Source of the DNA: Thermoplasmatota archaeon
GTDB lineage: Archaea > Thermoplasmatota > E2 > DHVEG-1
Length of the DNA: 19,778 nucleotides
Direction of reading: 5' to 3'
Assembly: GCA_018334795.1 (NCBI GenBank)
Contig: JAGXLH010000020.1
Location: 1-19,778 of the forward strand
A model generated the notes under the pieces. It was not told the DNA's origin. It made no database searches and worked only from the letters and a program-made list of their open reading frames with translations. Positions 14,410 through 19,778 of this stretch are shown here, piece by piece. Numbering within the stretch: the stretch's first letter is position 1; every line of letters starts with the position of its first letter. The translations under genes and the position numbers were made by a program.

Positions 14410-15708
14410 TTATTCACCCAATACTAATTCAGCCTTACTTCGCAGGTTTCCGCGATGAGGATATTGATCATTTATTTGCGGTTCCATACCATCATAATCA
14501 TCTAAATTCTCATCATTTTTCAAAACATACCGAGCATAATAAAATGCTTCTTCAACAGATACATCGCCATCCTTGGACATCCCAAATCTAGGAGGTTTAC
14601 CAGTAGACAACAACCCCGGACGGAATCCATCGGCTTCACCTGATAATAACCCCTCAAACCAAAGTAGGGTAAAAAGAGGACCACGGGTAGTACTTGCATA
14701 ACCTGGTCTAAATTTACTCGCACCAGTTATCACCACTCTACCAGAACCCGGTATTCCTGAATTTAGCAAAAACAATGTTGGAAAATTCAAAATAGTTTTA
14801 TCAGCAAAACCACCACTAAAGCAAGCATCAACAATGATACATGTTTCATCAGAACGAAGACTGTATAAAATATCCCCAAGCTCACGATCAGTGAATACAT
14901 CATCCCATAAGAAAATAGCACTCCTTTCAAGGATTTTTCCACCAGTGATTTGATTATTTTCATCACCCCAACCATGCCCTGCGAACCACAAAAACACTTC
15001 ACTATCACTAAACTGATTCGCTTCTTCAACAACATGATACAAAATAGATTTCACATTTTGCTCAGTTGCACCACCATAGGTAATATCATACGTATGGGGT
15101 CGTTGTTCAAGAGTTTCAATACGATTCCCATACCCGTTATCATCTCGAATCCAGCCATCATCAAACAAAATGTAAACATTATCCGTTGGATAATTCAAAG
15201 TCTCAATATAATATTCAGCCATTTCCTCAGCTAGAAGTAATCCGCCATTACCCAGTTTTGTCTCATTTTTATCAGCAAAATTAGCTGAAATCACAAATAC
15301 AGCCCATCGATGTTCATTAGAATCCGTTGCAATCGCATTATCTACGATAACTGATCTTTCAGCAATGTCTGAATAAACTGCTCCATCCCAAGAACGGGCA
15401 TATATTGGCACATTACCTTCACGGCTTTTATACGTCACCCAATCATATGACCAAGTATCTGTTCCTTCAGCTTCAACCCAGTCACTTCCATTAATCTTTA
15501 CCTCAACTTTTTGAACATGTCCTTCACCATCCACATCACTAGCTCGACCTGTAATTTTCACAATATCTGATACTATTTGATCATTTTCAGGATACAAAAA
15601 GGAAACTTCTGGAGGATGATTTTTTTCAGTATCTTCATCCAAACATCCCGCGAATAAGGAAAGCAACAGAAGAATAATAGTCAAAAAAACAATGATTTTA
15701 GGTTTCAT
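14410..15708 (-). CDS. Lipoprotein with Ig-like domain and caspase-like (clan CD, C13/metacaspase-type) peptidase domain
   Basis: A 432-residue exported protein. The signal peptide ends in a lipobox-like LFAGC (Cys22). Residues about 32-123 form an Ig/FN3-like beta domain (PPEVSFLYPENDQIV..., VKITGRASDVDGEG, PIYARSWDGA). Residues about 132-360 form a caspase-fold domain: WAVFVISANF, LLLAEEMAEYY, NVYILFDDG, then the catalytic His245 in FLWFAGHGWGDE and Cys296 in IIVDACFSGGF. Clan CD peptidases use exactly this His-Cys dyad; the closest look-alikes are C13/legumain- and metacaspase-type archaeal proteins. The C-terminal part is conserved-looking but unassigned. It probably acts outside the cell as a cysteine peptidase; specificity is unknown. 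A TATA-like TTATTTAAATAA lies about 35 bases upstream. Confidence 0.85.
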   Translation of the reverse strand: MKPKIIVFLTIILLLLSLFAGCLDEDTEKNHPPEVSFLYPENDQIVSDIVKITGRASDVDGEGHVQKVEVKINGSDWVEAEGTDTWSYDWVTYKSREGNVPIYARSWDGAVYSDIAERSVIVDNAIATDSNEHRWAVFVISANFADKNETKLGNGGLLLAEEMAEYYIETLNYPTDNVYILFDDGWIRDDNGYGNRIETLEQRPHTYDITYGGATEQNVKSILYHVVEEANQFSDSEVFLWFAGHGWGDENNQITGGKILERSAIFLWDDVFTDRELGDILYSLRSDETCIIVDACFSGGFADKTILNFPTLFLLNSGIPGSGRVVITGASKFRPGYASTTRGPLFTLLWFEGLLSGEADGFRPGLLSTGKPPRFGMSKDGDVSVEEAFYYARYVLKNDENLDDYDGMEPQINDQYPHRGNLRSKAELVLGE

Positions 15709-15768
15709 AGACGTCTAAATATTATTCTATAAGTTATTATTTAAATAACTTCCTTTACACCTCACTCC

Positions 15769-15776
15769 AAAAAAAA
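15769..15776 (-). terminator. Poly-T terminator after thiL
   Basis: A run of eight T on the minus strand lies about 15 bases beyond the thiL stop and before the lipoprotein gene, consistent with thiL being a separate transcript. Confidence 0.5.
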
Positions 15777-15790
15777 TTGAATGATATCCA

Positions 15791-16783
15791 TTATTTATTC
15801 GTAAAATGTTCGTATCCAAGGTTCGGCAATATCTCATTATTCTCATTAGAATCACAAATAAAAACCGCTTCCTTTCCAGAGATAACCTTTCCTATCACAG
15901 TTAATGGAACATTTATCTCATCCAACTTTTTCTTAAATAATGAAATGTCTTTTTCAGAAGCAGTGAATAATAATTCATAATCACCACCATAATGCAAGGA
16001 CAAATATAACTCATCCACGGTTGGATCCTGTGATGAAATGACAAGTAATTCTTTTGAAATAGGCAATTTTTCCTTTTGTATTTCAAAACCAACATGATTC
16101 AGTTCAGCTAACTGATAAAGCGATGAAGAAAGACCATCTGATAGATCCATACAACTATGAACTAATCCCGTTTCAGCTAATTTTTTCCCTTCAATAATAC
16201 GAGGATTTGGTTCGCATAAAGCATTTATTTCCCCTGATTTTTTTTGATTTTTTAATGAATGAAAACCCGCAGCAGCTTTACCAAGCGTTCCGGTAACTGC
16301 AATAACATCATCTGATTGTACTCCTTTTCGAGACATAAAAAAATCTTTATGTACTCTTCCTAACGCAGTACCAGATATCACCAAGTGATCGTTTTCCTTT
16401 GTATCACCTCCAATAATTGAAGTGTTATAACGGGTTGCACAAGATGAAGCCCCTTTTATCAAATCTAAAAAAGACGAAACGGGGTACGTTGGAGGCATAC
16501 CAACCGATAATAGAATACCAACGGGATTACCACCTTTTGCAGCGATATCACTCAGATTAATCGCAGTAGTAAACCATCCGATCTGCCATGGAGTCATTCC
16601 ATGAGGAACATGCGTTTTTTCTGAAATCATATCTGAAGATGAAAGAATATATTCATCAGCAATAGGAATAATTGCACAATCATCAGTTAAATCAACAGAA
16701 TTATTATGTTCTTTGTAAATGGATGAAGCCATTTTAATTAACGCTCGTTCACCAATATCAGATACTGTTTCTTTCAAAATCAT
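15791..16783 (-). CDS. thiL: Thiamine-monophosphate kinase
   Basis: ThiL phosphorylates thiamine monophosphate to thiamine diphosphate, the last step of cofactor synthesis. It is a PurM-superfamily enzyme of 330 residues. Motifs are SDIGERALIKM at the N-terminus, DDCAIIP (the metal/ATP aspartates), SSDMISEKTH, the GWFTTAINLSDIAAKGGNP helix, IIGGDTKE, and DLSDGLSSSLYQLAE. The ATG at 16783 is preferred over the adjacent GTG at 16786. It is divergent from purM across about 165 bases; PurM produces the AIR used to make the thiamine pyrimidine, so the pair spans two ends of one route. Confidence 0.95.
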   Translation of the reverse strand: MILKETVSDIGERALIKMASSIYKEHNNSVDLTDDCAIIPIADEYILSSSDMISEKTHVPHGMTPWQIGWFTTAINLSDIAAKGGNPVGILLSVGMPPTYPVSSFLDLIKGASSCATRYNTSIIGGDTKENDHLVISGTALGRVHKDFFMSRKGVQSDDVIAVTGTLGKAAAGFHSLKNQKKSGEINALCEPNPRIIEGKKLAETGLVHSCMDLSDGLSSSLYQLAELNHVGFEIQKEKLPISKELLVISSQDPTVDELYLSLHYGGDYELLFTASEKDISLFKKKLDEINVPLTVIGKVISGKEAVFICDSNENNEILPNLGYEHFTNK

Positions 16784-16948
16784 CACCGTAAGATAAGAAG
16801 AGATTTTTGATTAATAAAAACCAACATCTTTTTTTCCTCATAAAAATGAATTATTTCTTTACTAATTAAAGGTATTATCCTTCAAAAACTTTATCACAAT
16901 TAGTTCTATGTATCCTTTCAGGAGTTGAAGGTGAGTTCCTTGAAAAAA

Positions 16949-17968
16949 ATGACGTATGCTGAAAGTGGTGTTGATATTGACCAGGAAGAAATTGCTATTA
17001 AAGCACTTATCGGCGAAATGAAACAAACAAGAGAAGGCATAGGGTCTCCTCTGGGTGGTCATTATGCTGGAATGATCTCTTTTGGAAAATACGCGTTAGT
17101 ATTATGTACTGATGGTGTTGGAAGTAAAGTGTTAATTGCATCTAAACTCAAAAAATGGGATACCGTAGGAATTGATTGTATGGCAATGAATGTCAATGAT
17201 GCTATCTGTGTAGGCGCTGAACCATTAGCTTTTGTTGACTATCTTGCGTTAGATTCCCCAAATCCAACATTCACCAGAGAGATTGGAAAAGGATTAAAAA
17301 CTGCTGCTAAACTTGCCAATGTTTCAATTATTGGTGGTGAAACAGCTTCTTTACCCGAGGTAATTAATGGTTTTGATTTAGCAGGAACTGCACTTTCATA
17401 TGTTGAAAAAGATCAGATTGTTACAGGAGAAAAAATTACTCCAGGCGATGCAATCATTGCATTGAAAAGTTCTGGGATTCATTCAAATGGGTATTCACTG
17501 GTAAGAAAAATCATTGATGAATCTTCATTATCATATACTGATAACTTTCCTAACGAGTTATATCCAAATCAAAGCATTGGTGAAGTATTGCTCACCCCTA
17601 CTGCAATTTATGTAAAAGAAATTTTAGCATTATTAAAAAAGGTCGAAGTCCATGGTTTAGCTCATATCACCGGTGGCGGATTACGTAATTTCAACCGCCT
17701 TAAAAAATCTGTTCAATACCATATTGACAATCCGTTTGAACCACAAGATATTTTTTCATTTTTACAACAAACCGGCAATGTCGAAGACAAGGAGATGTAT
17801 CAAACATTTAACATGGGAATGGGATTTGCAATCATTGTTCCTGAACAGGTGAAAGAAGAAGCACTCAAAATCTTGAAAAACAAATCAAAGTATGATGTTC
17901 AACAGGTTGGATGTATTAAAAAAGGATCTGGAGTTGATTTTGTCTCTAAAAATCTTACTTATTCATGA
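16949..17968 (+). CDS. purM: Phosphoribosylformylglycinamidine cyclo-ligase (AIR synthetase)
   Basis: PurM closes the imidazole ring in purine synthesis, converting FGAM to AIR with ATP. Motifs are MTYAESGVDID, CTDGVGSKVLIA, GIDCMAMNVNDAICVGAEPLAFVDYLA, SIIGGETASLPE, the SSGIHSNGYSLVR loop, HITGGGLRNFNRL and FNMGMGFAIIVP. The protein is about 340 residues, normal length. The ATG at 16949 matches where relatives begin, but AGGTGA at 16929-16934 is five bases from an in-frame TTG at 16940, and AGGAG precedes a GTG at 16931, so 3 or 6 more residues are possible. It ends two bases from the convergent DUF1624 gene. Confidence 0.95.
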   Translation: MTYAESGVDIDQEEIAIKALIGEMKQTREGIGSPLGGHYAGMISFGKYALVLCTDGVGSKVLIASKLKKWDTVGIDCMAMNVNDAICVGAEPLAFVDYLALDSPNPTFTREIGKGLKTAAKLANVSIIGGETASLPEVINGFDLAGTALSYVEKDQIVTGEKITPGDAIIALKSSGIHSNGYSLVRKIIDESSLSYTDNFPNELYPNQSIGEVLLTPTAIYVKEILALLKKVEVHGLAHITGGGLRNFNRLKKSVQYHIDNPFEPQDIFSFLQQTGNVEDKEMYQTFNMGMGFAIIVPEQVKEEALKILKNKSKYDVQQVGCIKKGSGVDFVSKNLTYS

Positions 17969-17970
17969 CT

Positions 17971-18705
17971 CTAGGAAAACAAAATGAACAATAAGCCGAA
18001 CAAGATTGGTTGATGCACAAGATAAATAATAAGCGAATATCGTCCAATAAATGAAATTGGCATGAAAGCAGTAGGTATGTGTTGTTGCGTTCTATATTTT
18101 AGCAGTAATTTTGGATAAATTTTTTGTCCTAAAAAAAGACCGATAAGAACAACGCCAAACCAGGGAAGTAATGGAAAATAATCCAAGGTGTAAAACGAAG
18201 TAGTTTTCAATCCAATCCAAAAAAAGTATGGATTTGAAATCGTAATCATCGAAAAATATATTCCAAGAATCACAAAAAAAGAACCGAGGAGTAAAGAGAT
18301 ATTTGGTTTTGAAATAAAAGGATAGGATAGAATTATCGAAATTCCAATGCAATGGATAACACCAAAAACAATGAATCCATCATGTGGATAAATCCAAGTT
18401 AATAATGTAATGAGTAATCCAACAAAAAACAGAATTGCTCCTCGTTTCAAATATTTTGAAAATGGAGGTTTTTGATTTTGTTTTTGAATATATTGTTTAT
18501 AACTGAACACTAAAGAGATACCTACAACTAGTAAAAATAGCGTGCCAATTGGATAAAGAAATAATCGAAAAAAAAGATTGTGTAACGGAAGAGAAAAAAT
18601 ATTTAAAAAATTTAAATCAAACAAGATATGATACACAATCATCAGGACAACAGCGATACCTCGTACTGCATCTATCTCCCAAAATCGCTGTGTTTTTTTA
18701 TTCAT
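17971..18705 (-). CDS. DUF1624 / HGSNAT-like multi-pass membrane protein
   Basis: A polytopic membrane protein of 244 residues with about seven hydrophobic helices. Features of the heparan-alpha-glucosaminide N-acetyltransferase-like (DUF1624) family are the N-terminal RFWEIDAVRGIAVVLMIVYHILFD with its Arg-Gly and His, a GVIHCIGISIIL helix, DYFPLLPWFGVVLIGLFLG, and the last helix GRYSLIIYLVHQP. Relatives move acyl groups across membranes or modify sugars; the substrate here is unknown. The ATG at 18705 has no Shine-Dalgarno, but a TATA-like CATAAATAAC lies at about 18732-18741, suggesting a very short leader. It is convergent with purM with almost no spacer, so the transcripts must overlap. 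Confidence 0.88.
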   Translation of the reverse strand: MNKKTQRFWEIDAVRGIAVVLMIVYHILFDLNFLNIFSLPLHNLFFRLFLYPIGTLFLLVVGISLVFSYKQYIQKQNQKPPFSKYLKRGAILFFVGLLITLLTWIYPHDGFIVFGVIHCIGISIILSYPFISKPNISLLLGSFFVILGIYFSMITISNPYFFWIGLKTTSFYTLDYFPLLPWFGVVLIGLFLGQKIYPKLLLKYRTQQHIPTAFMPISFIGRYSLIIYLVHQPILFGLLFILFS

Positions 18706-18752
18706 AAGATAAAGAAAATGAATTGTATTCTGTTATTTATGTTATGAGGATT

Positions 18753-18759
18753 AAAAAAA
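18753..18759 (-). terminator. Poly-T terminator of the initiator tRNA gene
   Basis: A run of seven T on the minus strand begins one base after the tRNA 3' end. It fits termination of the tRNA transcript before the promoter of the DUF1624 gene. Confidence 0.5.
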
Positions 18760-18760
18760 G

Positions 18761-18835
18761 TAGCGGGGAGTGGATTCGAACCACTGATCTACGGGTTATG
18801 GGCCCGTCGGGATCTCCTGGCTACCCCACCCCGCT
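18761..18835 (-). tRNA. Initiator tRNA-Met (CAU)
   Basis: A 75-base cloverleaf on the minus strand. The acceptor AGCGGGG pairs with CCCCGCT (A1-U72 pair), with discriminator A. The anticodon arm is ACGGG-CCCATAA-CCCGT, giving the three consecutive G-C pairs diagnostic of initiators. The T-arm is AGTGG-TTCGAAT-CCACT. No intron; CCA is not encoded. Confidence 0.97.
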
Positions 18836-18978
18836 AAGAGGATTGTAAAAGTAATTTGACGTAACCTATGTTTCGAGATGTCCTAATGCAGGTTCATGTA
18901 CTTAAATGTAATACATTACAATCTGTTTTATATGAGTAGTTTCTAAGATTCTTGATTTTGGATAATACTCTTTTTTTG

Positions 18979-19778
18979 TTAGTTATGAATTGGGTTCATA
19001 AGTGGATATTTATCCTGTTTGGACCCATCCGAAGTGATGTTATATGCTGTATCTCCAACTCCATCGTTGTCTTCATCTATACCGTTATAATCATCCCAGT
19101 AATTTCCTTTTGATGTACCTTCATTGTACCAGGTGTTTCCTGCAACATAATCATTTGCATTCCAAATACTATTATTCATAAACGTATTGTGATAGGCAAC
19201 ATTACTTGTGGCACCGCAGCAGTAATACATTCCTCGATCATTATCTTTGAAATAATTACTAATCACTTTATTATTTCGTGATCCCTTAATTCTCATCCCA
19301 TATGAATTATCGCTAAAAATATTCTTTTCTGCCGTGTTATAATTTGCATTGTAAATATAGATAGCATAATTATTGTTCGATAGTAACGTGTTATTGAAAA
19401 AAGAATTATAATTTGCCCTATTGCTATGAATGCCATTGTAGCTGTTCTTAATGATATTGTTGCTAATGTTATTATTTTGCGTTTTAATTTCTACTCCCGC
19501 ACCATTTGATCCACTGTTTTGAATGGTAAAACCAGTTATGTTACATTTCTCAGAATTTGTAATGGTTATTACATCACCAAGAGACCTTCCATCGATTATC
19601 GTTTTTTCTGGATCTTCTCCAATTAGATTAATGGTCTTATTAATAATAATCGTTTCATTATATTTTCCAGGGAAAACATACACCGTGTAATTTTCCGGTG
19701 CCTGATCTATTGCTTCTTGAATTGACGTGAATTCTTTCTCTCCTGATATTGATACATACAGTCCTTCAGGGATATTAT
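18979..19778 (-). CDS. NosD-like right-handed beta-helix surface protein, 5' end missing
   Basis: The minus-strand frame is open to the right edge, so the N-terminus lies outside; about 265 C-terminal residues are visible. It begins with PEGLYVSISGEKEFTSIQEA-type sequence followed by VYVFPGKYNE and LIGEDPEKTIIDG, the usual opening of pectate-lyase-fold/NosD (CASH) proteins. It then shows repeated beta-helix turns of about 22-24 residues rich in NNxI/NxxxxN (CNITGFTIQNS, NNISNNIIKNS, NTAEKNIFSDNS, NKVISNYFKDND). It closes with GNYWDDYNGIDEDNDGVGD, the common archaeal NosD ending. These are exported cell-surface proteins, possibly glycan-binding. No membrane anchor is visible in this part. Confidence 0.92.
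   Translation of the reverse strand, partial: NIPEGLYVSISGEKEFTSIQEAIDQAPENYTVYVFPGKYNETIIINKTINLIGEDPEKTIIDGRSLGDVITITNSEKCNITGFTIQNSGSNGAGVEIKTQNNNISNNIIKNSYNGIHSNRANYNSFFNNTLLSNNNYAIYIYNANYNTAEKNIFSDNSYGMRIKGSRNNKVISNYFKDNDRGMYYCCGATSNVAYHNTFMNNSIWNANDYVAGNTWYNEGTSKGNYWDDYNGIDEDNDGVGDTAYNITSDGSKQDKYPLMNPIHN

Noticed and set aside
14951..15234. Plus-strand frame inside the caspase-like gene
   Set aside because: Antisense shadow; the minus-strand frame has signal peptide, Ig-like domain and catalytic motifs in order.
19000..19680. Asn-rich periodic repeats in the NosD-like gene read as a DNA repeat array
   Set aside because: The periodicity is at protein level (beta-helix turns); the DNA units are not near-identical.
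1..19778. CRISPR array, insertion sequence or prophage
   Set aside because: No regularly spaced direct repeats, no transposase or integrase motifs, and no target-site duplications were seen; most genes are housekeeping or signalling types.

Overview
The window is archaeal. The marker genes are the large subunit of archaeal/eukaryotic-type primase (PriL) with its four iron-sulphur cysteines, Pelota (aPelota/Dom34), an RqcH/NEMF protein, an archaeal SelB-like factor, and an initiator tRNA-Met with an A1-U72-type acceptor. Shine-Dalgarno matches to GGAGGTGA, TATA-like boxes and poly-T terminators fit this. The DNA is AT-rich. CheY-like response regulators, lipoprotein-type exported proteins and NosD-like beta-helix proteins suggest an uncultured euryarchaeon, perhaps Thermoplasmata-related. 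That placement is inference; no rRNA is present.

Layout. (a) 1-1555, plus: the end of a stand-alone response regulator, then a protein built from three copies of an unrecognised domain of about 120 residues. (b) 1566-5302, minus: a tightly overlapping operon, in transcription order a fold-type II PLP-enzyme-like domain fused to a GNAT acetyltransferase, an M20 metallopeptidase/deacylase, and an ornithine-racemase-like alanine-racemase-fold enzyme. The fold II domain lacks the expected Schiff-base lysine. This amino-acid cassette is the best candidate here for an undescribed pathway. (c) 5371-7042, minus: priL followed after one base by tmk, a DNA replication pair. (d) 7206-7343: a 45-residue acidic protein with a good Shine-Dalgarno. 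(e) 7538-7611: a CAU tRNA, then a SelB-like translation-factor paralogue with a degenerate GTPase domain. (f) 8600-9625, minus: an AF0577-type radical SAM/SPASM protein. (g) 9699-10094, minus: a second response regulator, divergent across a 320-base control region (with a long inverted repeat) from (h) rqcH-pelA, a two-gene ribosome-rescue operon. (i) 13499-15708, minus: two exported proteins, one membrane-anchored and one a caspase/C13-like lipoprotein. (j) thiL (minus) and purM (plus), divergent and of the same structural superfamily. (k) a DUF1624/HGSNAT-like membrane protein, the initiator tRNA, and the C-terminal part of a NosD-like beta-helix surface protein running off the right edge.

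Themes. Translation and its quality control are prominent (two CAU tRNAs, SelB-like factor, RqcH, Pelota), next to nucleotide and cofactor metabolism (Tmk, PurM, ThiL). PurM makes AIR, a precursor of the thiamine pyrimidine, and ThiL completes thiamine diphosphate, so this pair is metabolically linked. The response regulators carry no output domain and no histidine kinase is visible, so their partners lie elsewhere or are unfamiliar proteins such as the triple-repeat protein.
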